33,098 nt of DNA from Paulinella micropora (GCA_009731375.1 BJOX01000037.1:25648-58745), one strand, 5' to 3'. Shown: positions 20,706 to 32,884, counted from the stretch's first letter. Notes: generated from the letters alone by a model not told the origin. Translations and numbers: made by a program.

Positions 20706-20937
20706 CAGTGTTTGTGAGTGTGTGTGTGTGTGTGTGTGTTATGCTCTCACCCAAGCCAGCCAGCTCTGCCTTGCAGACTTTCTCCCCACGAATGAATGAA
20801 TGAATGAATAAATGAATGAATTAATAAATATATGAATGAATGAATGAATGAATGAATGAATTAATGAATAAACAAACCGACTAATAGACCAATCAATCAA
20901 TCTATCAACTGTGCACTCATCCAAGCCAGCAAGCTCG
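20550..20937 (-). repeat. Three 3' echoes of exon VII
   Basis: 20550-20588 (VCIAELALCTIG), 20747-20790 (VG-K-C-AELAGLG with one base lost, gtgaga donor) and 20917-20937 (ELAGLD). All lie downstream of the full exon VII. Confidence 0.65.
20618..20740. repeat. (GT)n-(GA)n-(GT)n array
   Basis: Dinucleotide arrays next to an exon VII 3' echo. Confidence 0.95.
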
Positions 20938-20949
20938 GGTGGGTGGGGA

Positions 20950-20995
20950 GGGGGGGGGGGGGGGGAAAAAATTTNNNNNNNNNNNNNNNNNNNNN

Positions 20996-21033
<38 letters not shown>
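20950..21033. repeat. Poly-G with 21-N gap
   Basis: G runs on both sides of N at 20975-20995. Confidence 0.9.
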
Positions 21034-21036
<3 letters not shown>

Positions 21037-21103
21037 CAATTTAGTAAGGTGCATATACATGTATGTATGTGTGTTTGTGTGTGTGCGTGTGCGTGTGTGT
21101 GTG

Positions 21104-21142
<39 letters not shown>

Positions 21143-21156
21143 GTATGAGCACTGAC

Positions 21157-21238
21157 CCAAGCCAGCCAGCTCTGCAATACAGACTTTCTTCCCCACATAT
21201 GCGAACTGTCCTCGGATTGAATATACGAATGGCTCCAC
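21157..21238 (-). CDS. NDH2 exon VII: PF-Y-G-AYVG segment
   Basis: 82 nt, [20 protein letters not shown], then IAELAGL plus one base. It matches the PF-Y---G--AY-G segment near the C terminus of type II NADH dehydrogenases. The acceptor is catattag, the donor gtcagtgc. Confidence 0.8.
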
Positions 21239-21251
21239 CTAATATGAAAAG

Positions 21252-21288
<37 letters not shown>

Positions 21289-21313
21289 GGATAGATGGAT
21301 AGATCGATAGGTC

Positions 21314-21360
<47 letters not shown>

Positions 21361-21361
21361 G

Positions 21362-21400
<39 letters not shown>

Positions 21401-21417
21401 CGATCGATAGATCGATC

Positions 21418-21463
<46 letters not shown>

Positions 21464-21533
21464 AAGATAGATAGATATACAATATGACAAGAACCATGGT
21501 AAATTATCATATATATATACATATATATATATT

Positions 21534-21576
<43 letters not shown>

Positions 21577-21682
21577 CTACAACTACCTATCTATCTTCCT
21601 ATCTATGTAGCTACCTACCAATCGACCTACCTGCCTGAATGCCTACCTACTTATCTATCTACCTACCTACCTACCTACCTAC

Positions 21683-21756
<74 letters not shown>

Positions 21757-21806
21757 CAATATGCGAACTGGCCTGGTATACTTTGAGTGTACCAACGGCT
21801 ACACCT

Positions 21807-21807
<1 letters not shown>
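21757..21807 (-). repeat. 5' echo of exon VII with stop
   Basis: Aligns to the first about 46 nt of exon VII (gtg-ag-cc-tt-gta-a-tca), but the second codon is TAG. Upstream of the full exon. Confidence 0.6.
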
Positions 21808-21858
<51 letters not shown>

Positions 21859-21878
21859 GAGGTAGGTAGAGAGATGGG

Positions 21879-21926
<48 letters not shown>

Positions 21927-22068
21927 GAGATAGATAGATAGATAGATAAATAGATAGACAGACAGACAGATAGATAGATAGATAGATAGATAGGTAGATA
22001 GATAGATAGGTTGGTAGGCAGGCAGGTAGGTAGGTAGGTAAGTAGGTAGATAGATAGATAGATAGATG

Positions 22069-22108
<40 letters not shown>

Positions 22109-22109
22109 C

Positions 22110-22143
<34 letters not shown>

Positions 22144-22144
22144 G

Positions 22145-22190
<46 letters not shown>

Positions 22191-22196
22191 AGATAG

Positions 22197-22230
<34 letters not shown>

Positions 22231-22263
22231 GTAGGTAGGTAGGTAGGTAGGTAGTTACGTAGT

Positions 22264-22306
<43 letters not shown>

Positions 22307-22391
22307 ATAGATAAATAGATACATAGATAGATATATAGATAGATAGATAGATAGATAGATATAGATAGATAGATAGATATGCATAGATACG

Positions 22392-22431
<40 letters not shown>

Positions 22432-22470
22432 TAGATAGATATGGATAGATAGATAGATAGATAGATAGAT

Positions 22471-22511
<41 letters not shown>

Positions 22512-22512
22512 C

Positions 22513-22546
<34 letters not shown>

Positions 22547-22599
22547 GTAGATAGGTAGGTAGGTAGGTAGGTAGGTAGGTAGGTAGGTTGGTAGGTAGG

Positions 22600-22665
<66 letters not shown>

Positions 22666-22676
22666 TGGATAGATAC

Positions 22677-22732
<56 letters not shown>

Positions 22733-22773
22733 GTAGGTAGGTAGGTAGGTAGGTAGTTAGGTAGATAGATAGG

Positions 22774-22817
<44 letters not shown>

Positions 22818-22844
22818 AAGATAGATAGGTACATAAAAAGATAT

Positions 22845-22866
22845 AGCATACGAATGGTTCCATCTT
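22845..22866 (-). repeat. Short 5' echo of exon VII
   Basis: Reads MEPFVCYIF against VEPFVYSIR. It sits between a (TAA)n array and a GATA array, upstream of the full exon. Confidence 0.55.
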
Positions 22867-22868
22867 CA

Positions 22869-22945
<77 letters not shown>

Positions 22946-23014
22946 TAATAATAATAATGATAATTTATTATTGATTGATTAAACATTTGCAATATAACAC
23001 TACCTCTATCTATA

Positions 23015-23082
<68 letters not shown>

Positions 23083-23083
23083 G

Positions 23084-23179
<96 letters not shown>

Positions 23180-23340
23180 GTCTATCTATCCATCCATCCC
23201 TCCCTCCCTCCCTCCCTCCCTCCCTCCCTCCATCCGTCCATCCATTCTTCCATCCATCCATCCTTCCATCCATCCATCCATCCATCCATCCATATCCATC
23301 CATCCATATCCATCTATCTGTCTATCCCACTTTGGTTGAC

Positions 23341-23397
23341 CTTGCTATCATCTAGTCCTTTTGCGCGCGCGTTGAGGTACTCGGCTAGCCATTGCCC
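23341..23397 (-). CDS. NDH2 exon VI: QG-WLA segment
   Basis: 57 nt, phase 0 at both ends: [19 protein letters not shown]. It joins exon V to give [12 protein letters not shown], equivalent to the QQGAYLA-like segment after PATAQ in the family. The acceptor is gtatag, the donor gtcaac. Confidence 0.8.
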
Positions 23398-23420
23398 CTA
23401 TACATACATGAGAAGAGTTC

Positions 23421-23617
23421 CTAGTTCTTAAGTACAACGAGCAATGACTTCAAGTGTTTCGATCTCAGCAAATGCTGGTTGCTGTTGCTTGCGCAGTGGC
23501 TCGTTTGAAAGCCCTCGTCAAGAGCTTCCTAATGAGCTAAGATACAGATTCTGGACACCAGTATTGACTGAGAACGAAGCGCTTGAAGTCATTGCTTATT
23601 GCAGTTAAGAACTAGAA
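23421..23617. mobile_element. MITE-like inverted repeat in intron VI-side flank
   Basis: About 195 bp with imperfect inverted ends: ctagttcttaag, gcaatgacttcaag and ctcag--aat-ctgg at the left, complements at the right. It lies between full exon VI and its 5' echo. No coding capacity. Confidence 0.65.
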
Positions 23618-23620
23618 ACG

Positions 23621-23663
<43 letters not shown>

Positions 23664-23665
23664 GA

Positions 23666-23729
23666 GTTGCTATCCGTTAGTCGTTAGTCCATGTGCGCGC
23701 GCGTTGAGGTACTGGGCAAGCCATCGCCC
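23666..23729 (-). repeat. 5' echo of exon VI
   Basis: Matches exon VI through ctcaacgcgcgcgca, then diverges. One G is missing after the acceptor and there is no donor. Upstream of the full exon VI. Confidence 0.75.
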
Positions 23730-23817
23730 TGTACGTACATACATACATACATACATAAATACCCACACAAACACACACAGGTAGGTAGGTAGGTAGGTAG
23801 GTAGGTAGGTAGGTAGG

Positions 23818-23855
<38 letters not shown>

Positions 23856-23856
23856 T

Positions 23857-23912
<56 letters not shown>

Positions 23913-24035
23913 CCTGCAGCTTGGCAGCCTGTGCTGTGGCGAATAAAGAGCGTTTTTGGCTATCGAGGTAATCTAATAATGATTAGATAGATAGATAGGC
24001 ACGTAGGTAGGTAGGTAGGTAGGTAGGTAGGTAGG

Positions 24036-24071
<36 letters not shown>

Positions 24072-24317
24072 CAGATAGATAGATAGAAAGATAGATAGAT
24101 AGATACACCTGCAGCTTGGCAGCCTGTGCTGTGGGAAATAAAGAGCGTTTTTGCCTATCGAGGTAATCTAATAATGGATAGATAGATAGGCAGGTAGGTA
24201 GGTAGGTAGGTAGGTAGATAGGTAGATAGATAGATAGACCTGCAGCTTGGCAGCCTGCGCTGTGGCAGGTAGGGAGAGCGTTTTAAATAGATAGATAGAT
24301 AGATAGATTAGATAGAT

Positions 24318-24349
<32 letters not shown>

Positions 24350-24362
24350 CAGATAGATAGAC

Positions 24363-24393
<31 letters not shown>

Positions 24394-24433
24394 CCTGTAG
24401 CTTGGCCGCCTGTGCTGTGGCAGGTAGGGAGCC

Positions 24434-24502
<69 letters not shown>

Positions 24503-24514
24503 ACTAACTAACTA

Positions 24515-24596
<82 letters not shown>

Positions 24597-24780
24597 ACCT
24601 GTAGCTTGGCGGCCTGTGCTGTGGCAGGTAGGGAGCGCTTTTGGCTATCGAGGTAATTTAATAACGGATAGATAGATAGATAGGCAGGTAGACAGGTAGG
24701 TAGGTAGGTAGGTTGGTAGATAAGTAGATAGATAGATAGACCTGTAGCTTGGCAGCCTGTCCTGTGGCAGGTAGGGAGCC
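23913..24780 (-). repeat. Six 3' echoes of exon V
   Basis: At 23913-23981, 24108-24176, 24239-24286, 24394-24433, 24598-24664 and 24742-24780. Each keeps the exon end (-TAQAAKLQ or close) and a GT after CAG, with 40 to 69 nt of exon sequence. None has the 5' part with NSAQFEALL. All are downstream of the full exon and separated by GATA, GGTA or TATC arrays. Confidence 0.8.
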
Positions 24781-24867
<87 letters not shown>

Positions 24868-24889
24868 CATCTATCTATCTATCTATCAC

Positions 24890-24984
24890 CTGTAGCTTGG
24901 CCGCCTGTGCTGTGGCAGGTAGGGAGCGCTTTTGGCTATCGATGTGTTCTAGCAACGCCTCGAACTGCGCGCTGTTCAACTTGC
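24890..24984 (-). CDS. NDH2 exon V: loop end and PATAQ motif
   Basis: 95 nt, begins GC to complete Gly, then KLNSAQFEALLEHIDSQKRS and LPATAQAAKLQ. The D-SQ---LPATAQ-A--Q segment is a hallmark of eukaryotic NDE/NDB enzymes and follows the EF-hand insert. The second loop reads DTEKTGKLNSAQ, with Gln at position 12, so it is degenerate. The acceptor is atcgatag and the donor gtgatag, within TATC repeat. Confidence 0.85.
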
Positions 24985-25097
24985 CTATCGATAGTTAGAT
25001 AAAATAGATAGATATGTTTTTGGTCTACCAGCATTGGATATCGAAAAAACACAGATAGGTAAGGAAGGTAGGTAGGTAGGTAGGTAGGTAGATAGAT

Positions 25098-25133
<36 letters not shown>

Positions 25134-25149
25134 TGATATATAGAAAGAT

Positions 25150-25214
<65 letters not shown>

Positions 25215-25217
<3 letters not shown>

Positions 25218-25497
25218 GAGATATCGACTAATGTCAGAAAAAAGGAGCTTCTGATTTCGTCAACCAAGGAAGTCTGTGAATAAAGTATTGACCCGATGCC
25301 CAGCTAAGCCGTGATGTTTGCACGGAAGGGACTGATACAGGCGATACCAAAGCTCCCTAGTACCAGGCGGGGCCAGGGCTCGTTCCATAAGCGCCCCTTG
25401 CAGAACGAGCTCCCACCTCCATTACAGAGGGCCCAGTAAGCAGATGGAGTTTCGAGACTGTTCGACAGTCTAGTATAAACCGACAGAGCACTGTGGA
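25215..25497 (+). repeat. Unit A, copy 2 (3'-truncated)
   Basis: Nearly identical to copy 1 up to gagcactgtgg, then GATA repeat. Confidence 0.9.
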
Positions 25498-25567
25498 GAT
25501 AGATAGATAGATAGATATATAGATAGATAGTTAGGTAGGTAGGTAGGTAGGTAGGTAGGTAGATAGG

Positions 25568-25602
<35 letters not shown>

Positions 25603-25607
25603 CTTGC

Positions 25608-25660
25608 CTGTTTTTTCCGTATCAAACGTTTCGAACTCGTCCTTAGCCGAACGGGCCAAT
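25608..25660 (-). CDS. NDH2 exon IV: second EF-hand-like loop, first part
   Basis: 53 nt, starts with one base completing Arg from exon III, then LARSAKDEFETFDTEKT and the first base of Gly. It contributes D-T-E-K-T-G of a second EF-hand-like loop. The acceptor is cattcag; the donor is GC (acag/gcaagc), giving a GC-AG intron. Confidence 0.75.
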
Positions 25661-25707
25661 CTGAATGGATAGATACAATAGATAGATAGATAGATAGAAT
25701 AGATAGA

Positions 25708-25751
<44 letters not shown>

Positions 25752-25829
25752 ATAGATAGAAAGATAGATAGATAGATAGATAGGTAGATAGGTAGATAGG
25801 TAGATAGGTAGATAGGTAGATAATAGATA

Positions 25830-25875
<46 letters not shown>

Positions 25876-25897
25876 GTCCTTAGCCGAACGGGCCAAT
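25876..25897 (-). repeat. 5' echo of exon IV
   Basis: Acceptor (tttcag) and first 22 nt (LARSAKD) of exon IV, then TATC repeat. Upstream of the full exon. Confidence 0.8.
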
Positions 25898-26054
25898 CTG
25901 AAAAGATAGATAGAATAGATAGATAGATAGATAGAATAGATAGATAGATAGATAGAATAGATAGATAGATAGATAGATAGATAGGTAGATAGGTAGGTAG
26001 ATAGGTAGGTAGGTAGGTAGGTAGGTAGATGATAGATAGATAGATAGATAGATA

Positions 26055-26502
26055 GATGAGATATCGACTAATGTCAGAAAAAAGGAGCTTCTGATTTCGT
26101 CAACCAAGGAAGTCTGTGAATAAAGTATTGACCCGATGCCCAGCTAAGCCGTGATGTTTGCACGGAAGGGACTGATACAGGCGATACCAAAGCTCCCTAG
26201 TACCAGGCGGGGCCAGGGCTCGTTCCATAAGCGCCCCTTGCAGAACGAGCTCCCACCTCCATTACAGAGGGCCCAGTAAGCAGATGGAGTTTCGAGACTG
26301 TTCGACAGTCTAGTATAAACCGACAGAGCACTGTGGGTTTTATTCCGGGCTCAACAAGCGAGAAAGGGCACCCTGAGGGAACAGGATTGTGCTTCCCGTC
26401 GCTATTTCGGCATGTGACTTATAGGCGTATGGCTAGGCACACATAAGGCACCCCACCACGGGCCCAGCACACCCACACCATCCCCTAATTCTCTGTCTGT
26501 CG
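26055..26502 (+). repeat. Unit A, full-length copy 3
   Basis: Nearly identical to copy 1 over the whole length; ends ctctgtctgtcgacagatgg. Confidence 0.9.
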
Positions 26503-26518
26503 ACAGATGGCACCCATT

Positions 26519-26553
<35 letters not shown>

Positions 26554-26557
26554 GTAC

Positions 26558-26610
<53 letters not shown>

Positions 26611-26618
26611 GAGGGAGG

Positions 26619-26705
<87 letters not shown>

Positions 26706-26766
26706 AGAGAGGGAGAGAGAGCGAGAGAGAGAGAGAGAAAGGAGAGAGAGAGAGAGAGAGAGAGTG

Positions 26767-26797
<31 letters not shown>

Positions 26798-26798
26798 C

Positions 26799-26834
<36 letters not shown>

Positions 26835-26878
26835 GGATAGATAAATAGATAGATAAATAGATAGATATAAGTTGATAC

Positions 26879-26928
26879 CTTCCTGCCAGCCGGTGTCGCG
26901 TTTTCAAATGCTCGAACAATGTCTCAAG
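26879..26928 (-). CDS. NDH2 exon III: helix after EF-hand
   Basis: 50 nt, [16 protein letters not shown] plus two bases. The acceptor is the end of a TATC array (tatcag), the donor gtatcaac. It corresponds to the helical stretch between the two EF-hand-like motifs. This is the only copy with a donor; ten shorter copies lie upstream. Confidence 0.7.
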
Positions 26929-26930
26929 CT

Positions 26931-27004
<74 letters not shown>

Positions 27005-27210
27005 AGATAGATAGGTAGGTAGGTAGGTGTCGCGTTTTCAAATGCTCGAACAATGTCTTAAGCTGATAGATAGATAGATATGTTTGGTCTATCAGCTCTG
27101 CATATCCGAAGACATAGGCATCCATTCCACCCCGCCTCCAGACGGAGGCTGGGTAGCGGGCTGGGAGGAAGCACTAAGCTTAGAATGTATGCAGTCTGAA
27201 GGTTCTACAC

Positions 27211-27270
<60 letters not shown>

Positions 27271-27324
27271 AATAGATAGATAGGTAGGTGTCGCGTGTTC
27301 AATGCTCGAACAATGTCTCAAGCT

Positions 27325-27381
<57 letters not shown>

Positions 27382-27460
27382 GTAGGTAGATAGATAGATA
27401 GGTAGGTAGGTGTCGCGTTTTCAAATGCTCGAACAAGGTCTCAAGCTGATAGATAGATAA

Positions 27461-27505
<45 letters not shown>

Positions 27506-27516
27506 CAGATAGATAG

Positions 27517-27732
27517 ATGAAATATCGACTAACGTCAGAAAAAAGGAGCTTCTGATTTCGTCAACCAGGAAGTCTGTGGGTAAAGTATTAACCCGATGCC
27601 CAGCTAAGCCGTGATGTTTGCACGGAAGGGACTGATACAGGCAATACCAAAGTCTCCCTAGTACCAGGCGGGGCCAGGGCTCGTTCCATAAGCGCCCCTT
27701 GCAGAACGAGCTCCCACCTCCATTACAGAGGG
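27517..27732 (+). repeat. Unit A, copy 4 (3'-truncated)
   Basis: Slightly diverged (gggtaaagtattaaccc variant); cut at attacagaggg where GATA repeat resumes. Confidence 0.9.
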
Positions 27733-27782
<50 letters not shown>

Positions 27783-27839
27783 GTAGGTAGGTAGGTGTCG
27801 CGTGTTCAAATGCTCGAACAATGTCTCAAGCTGATAGAC

Positions 27840-27883
<44 letters not shown>

Positions 27884-27884
27884 G

Positions 27885-28217
27885 GATGAGATGTCGCAAA
27901 GGAATGTAGTCCTTGCAAAGGAACGCAGTTTCACATCAAACAGTAATTTGTGTACTGTGCATGTGTCCGGGATGGGAATCACGGGTAGACTGTGTTCTGG
28001 AAAAAGAAGAGGAGGAAGGACGTTGAAGAAAAAGGCAATCTAGGAATGGAGAGTGGGAGGATAAGGAAGAAGAGAAAGAAAAGGAAGCCGTTAGTCCAAG
28101 TGTTTTGAGCACCGTAAGCTTGCGCAAGCTACAATGATGACATTGTGTAAAGGCCTAAACCCCCGAAGGGACCTAGCCCGGGCTATGCAACACTGGACGG
28201 CTATGACGGAATGCAGG
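27885..28217 (+). repeat. Unit C long copy 2
   Basis: Unit C followed by a purine-rich stretch (gtgttctggaaaaagaagag) and a tail with the perfect palindrome agcttgcgcaagct, ending near ggaatgcag. Duplicated 938 bp further right. Confidence 0.85.
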
Positions 28218-28612
28218 ATGAGAGATAAGGGGAGGATGAGAGGGAGGGCGGATTGGAGTTCTTCTTCAATGTCTTTCCATACGCTTGGTGTTGATGGCAA
28301 AATCAGGTGCTTTCTTCTTTCGATTGGTTCTTTCGGGGCACTTCTTGGACGAAATGAGAGTATGTCTCGGCGTCAACACTGTGGGTGGAATCCGGGTTGA
28401 CAATGCCGGGTTGTGACTTATAGTCCGGATGGACGTGCACTTTTGGACTCTTCTTTTCGAGGAGGCTCAAAGGATCTTCGTAAGGGTGGACATGAGCAAA
28501 ATCTTCTCCAAGAGGTTTGAAGAAAAAGGCAAAATGGAGAGTGGGGTCTTGAGGAGGACAAGGAAGAAGAGAAAGAAAAGGAAGCCGTTCAAGCCGTTAG
28601 TCCAAGTGTTTT

Positions 28613-28614
<2 letters not shown>
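28218..28614. other. Unique island in intron II, no gene recognised
   Basis: About 400 bp of non-repetitive sequence. Its right part (28516-28614) is a diverged relative of the purine-rich part of unit C. Short open frames exist on both strands, but no family is recognised. Confidence 0.5.
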
Positions 28615-28703
<89 letters not shown>

Positions 28704-28822
28704 AATAGATAGGTAGGTAGGTGTCGCGTTTTCAAATGCTCGAACAATGTCTCAAGCTGATAGATAAATAGATAGATAGCCAGATAGATAGATAGATAGA
28801 TAGATATATAGATAGATAGATA

Positions 28823-29153
28823 GATGAGATGTCGCAAAGGAATGTAGTCCTTGCAAAGGAACGCAGTTTCACATCAAACAATAATTTGTGTACTGTGCAT
28901 GTGTCCGGGATGGGAATCACGGGTAGACTGTGTTCTGGAAAAAGAAGAGGAGGAAGGACGTTGAAGAAAAAGGCAATCTAGGAATGGAGAGTGGGAGGAT
29001 AAGGAAGAAGAGAAAGAAAAGGAAGCCGTTAGTCCAAGTGTTTTGAGCACCGTAAGCTTGCGCAAGCTACAATGATGACATTGTATGAGGCCTAAACCCC
29101 CGCAGGGACCTAGCCCGGGCTATGCAACACTGGACGGCTATGATGGAATGCAG
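28823..29153 (+). repeat. Unit C long copy 3
   Basis: Near-identical to 27885-28217 with a handful of substitutions and a small length difference near 29085. Confidence 0.85.
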
Positions 29154-29216
29154 TCACCAATACGGACTAGAGGAAGATTAGTCCAATTTTTGACTGCACA
29201 GGAGCGATAAATGGCA

Positions 29217-29284
<68 letters not shown>

Positions 29285-29345
29285 CAGATGCTCGAACAAG
29301 GTCTCAAGCTCATAGGTAGATAGGTAGATAGATGAGATGTCGCAA

Positions 29346-29402
<57 letters not shown>

Positions 29403-29437
29403 GATAGGTTGCAGATGCTCGAACAAGGTCTCAAGCT

Positions 29438-29484
<47 letters not shown>

Positions 29485-29485
29485 G

Positions 29486-29530
<45 letters not shown>

Positions 29531-29587
29531 GTAGGTAGGTAGGTAGGTAGCAGATGCTCGAACCAGGTCTCAAGCTGATAGATAGAT

Positions 29588-29866
29588 AGATGAGATATCG
29601 ACTAATGTCAGAAAAAAGGAGCTTCTGATTTCGTCAACCAGGAAGTCTGTGGGTAAAGTATTAACCCGATGCCCAGCTAAGCCGTGATGTTTGCACGGAA
29701 GGGACTGATACAGGCAATACCAAAGCTCCCTAGTACCAGGCGGGGCCAGGGCTCGTTCCATAAGCGCCCCTCTGCATGCAGGGCATCGGATTAATACTTT
29801 ACCCACAGACTTCCTGGTTGACGAAATCAGAAGCTGCTTTTATCTGACATTAGTCGATATCTCATC
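29588..29866. repeat. Unit A, copy 5 and inverted partial copy 6
   Basis: Plus orientation 29588-29771, cut at gcgcccct, then directly the reverse complement of the unit's first about 95 bp to 29866. Together they form a large palindrome. Variants shared with copy 4 show close relationship. Confidence 0.85.
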
Positions 29867-29867
29867 T

Positions 29868-30520
<653 letters not shown>

Positions 30521-30539
30521 CAGACAAACAAGCAATGAA

Positions 30540-31110
30540 AAAGCCAATTAAGCAAACAACCAACCAATCAGTCAACCACCAACCAAGAAAACAACCAACC
30601 AATCAGTCAACCAACCAACCAACCAATCAACCAACTAACCAACAAACCAACCAACCAACCAGTCAACTAACAACCAATCAACCAACCAACCAACCAATCA
30701 ATCAATCAATCACCCAACCAACCAACCAACCAACCAGCCAACCAATCAGTCAACCACCAACCAACCAACCAACCAACCAACCAACCAACCAATCAACCAA
30801 CCAATCAACCAACCAACCAACCAACCAACCAATCAATCAATCAACCAACCAATCAATCAATCAACCAACCAATCAATCAATTAACCAACCAACCAACCAA
30901 CCAACCAACCAGTCAACCAGTCAACCACCAACCAACAAACCAACCAACCAATCAGTCAACCAACCAACCAAGCAATCAACCAACCAACCAACCAACCAAT
31001 CAACCAATCAATCAATCAACCAACCAACCAACCAATCAACCAACCAACCAACCAATCAACCAACCAACCAACCAGCCAAACAACCAACCAACCAACCAAC
31101 CAACCAACCG
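30540..31110. repeat. (AACC)n/(AATC)n array
   Basis: About 570 bp of degenerate CCAA/TCAA/CAAC units just downstream (in transcription) of exon II. The Asn/Gln/Pro/Thr-rich open frame across it is an artefact. Confidence 0.95.
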
Positions 31111-31161
31111 ATCAGCATCAGTCTAAATCATGTTCAAACTTATCAAGATTATCTCTCTGAC

Positions 31162-31224
31162 CTCTTGGAGTGTCAGCACCCCGTCGTTGTTCACGTCCGC
31201 CTCCTGGAACAGCCGCCGAGCAAG
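31162..31224 (-). CDS. NDH2 exon II: canonical EF-hand
   Basis: 63 nt, phase 0 at both ends: LARRLFQEADVNNDGVLTLQ plus Glu. The calcium loop DVNNDGVLTLQE has Asp1, Asn3, Asp5, Gly6, Leu8 and Glu12, a complete canonical EF-hand. The acceptor is acatacag and the donor gtcagag. Position directly after the GDC exon matches the EF-hand insert of the NDB/NDE class. Confidence 0.85.
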
Positions 31225-31255
31225 CTGTATGTTTAATATTCAGTATATGCATATG

Positions 31256-31328
31256 AATATCGTTGTTCATGCCAGCTTACTTGAAAGATAGATAGACATA
31301 TAGATAGACAGATAGATAGATAGGTAGG

Positions 31329-31371
<43 letters not shown>

Positions 31372-31424
31372 GATAAGATTAGATTAGATAGATAGATAGA
31401 TATCTGATAGATAGATAGAAAGAT

Positions 31425-31458
<34 letters not shown>

Positions 31459-31459
31459 G

Positions 31460-31503
<44 letters not shown>

Positions 31504-31580
31504 CAGATAGACAAAGATAGATAAGATAGATAAGATAAATAAGGTAGATAGATAGATAGATATCTGATAGATAGATAGAC

Positions 31581-31627
<47 letters not shown>

Positions 31628-31655
31628 CAAGATAGATAAGATAGATAAGATAGAT

Positions 31656-31699
<44 letters not shown>

Positions 31700-31742
31700 G
31701 AGATGTATATGAACAACGTTGTTAATGTCAGCTTACTTCAAA
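31256..31742 (-). repeat. Two weak 5' echoes of exon II
   Basis: Near 31256-31285 and 31708-31742 the minus strand reads gctg-cat-aacaacg, resembling the ADVNN-encoding part of exon II at about 70 percent. Both are upstream of exon II. Confidence 0.35.
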
Positions 31743-31765
31743 GATGGACAGATAGATAGATAGAC

Positions 31766-31831
<66 letters not shown>

Positions 31832-31863
31832 GTAGGTAGATAGGTAGATAGGTAGGTAGTTAC

Positions 31864-31916
<53 letters not shown>

Positions 31917-31917
31917 C

Positions 31918-31952
<35 letters not shown>

Positions 31953-31973
31953 AAGATAAATAGAAAGATAAAT

Positions 31974-32019
<46 letters not shown>

Positions 32020-32049
32020 GCAGACAGACAGACAGACAGATAGATAGAC

Positions 32050-32096
<47 letters not shown>

Positions 32097-32145
32097 CAGA
32101 CACAGACAGACACAGACAGACAGACAGACAGACAGACAGATAGAC

Positions 32146-32233
<88 letters not shown>

Positions 32234-32247
32234 GGATAGATAGATAC
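31290..32247. repeat. GATA arrays of intron I
   Basis: GATA with GACA, GGTA and GATAA variants, holding two weak exon II echoes. Confidence 0.95.
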
Positions 32248-32328
32248 CTGCCGTGCGACCTGTGATTCATTATATGAACATGCAGACGTACATATATACA
32301 TGTATACATACATACATATATTGATTAC

Positions 32329-32381
32329 CTTCTTTAACTTGGTGTTCTCTATAGTGCTACAGTCCCCCACAGCATACACTC
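32329..32381 (-). CDS. NDH2 exon I: GDC motif
   Basis: Reads [18 protein letters not shown] after an AG acceptor in tatcag, and ends at AAG before a gtaatc donor. The VYA-GDC motif is the conserved FAD-contacting segment of type II NADH dehydrogenases; in EF-hand members the insert begins right after it. The exon starts in phase 1 (the first base of its Gly comes from an upstream exon not in the window) and ends in phase 0. Confidence 0.8.
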
Positions 32382-32383
32382 CT

Positions 32384-32884
<501 letters not shown>

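Larger units (their letters stand above)
21253..23330. repeat. Long GATA/TATC arrays of intron VI
   Basis: GATA arrays at 21253-21478 and 21808-22838, TATC arrays at 21580-21755 and 23005-23330 (ending in TCCA/TCCC variants). Orientation switches at about 21530 and 22970. Confidence 0.95.

Noticed and set aside
21806-22992. Long minus-strand open frames rich in Tyr-Leu-Ser-Ile (also at 16112, 25531, 29997, 31738 and 32357)
   Set aside because: They are translations of TATC/TACC arrays, which have no stop in some frames. Only the short exon islands inside them are supported.
23913-24984. Mutually exclusive exon cluster (Dscam-like) for exon V
   Set aside because: Only one copy has the full exon and acceptor; the others are 3' fragments. 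Kept as echoes, although occasional use cannot be excluded.
29570-29806. Minus-strand frame across unit A as a protein
   Set aside because: It is not conserved in frame in the other unit A copies.
30535-31236. 233-residue Asn/Gln/Pro/Thr-rich plus-strand frame
   Set aside because: It translates a degenerate AACC/AATC array and runs antisense into exon II.
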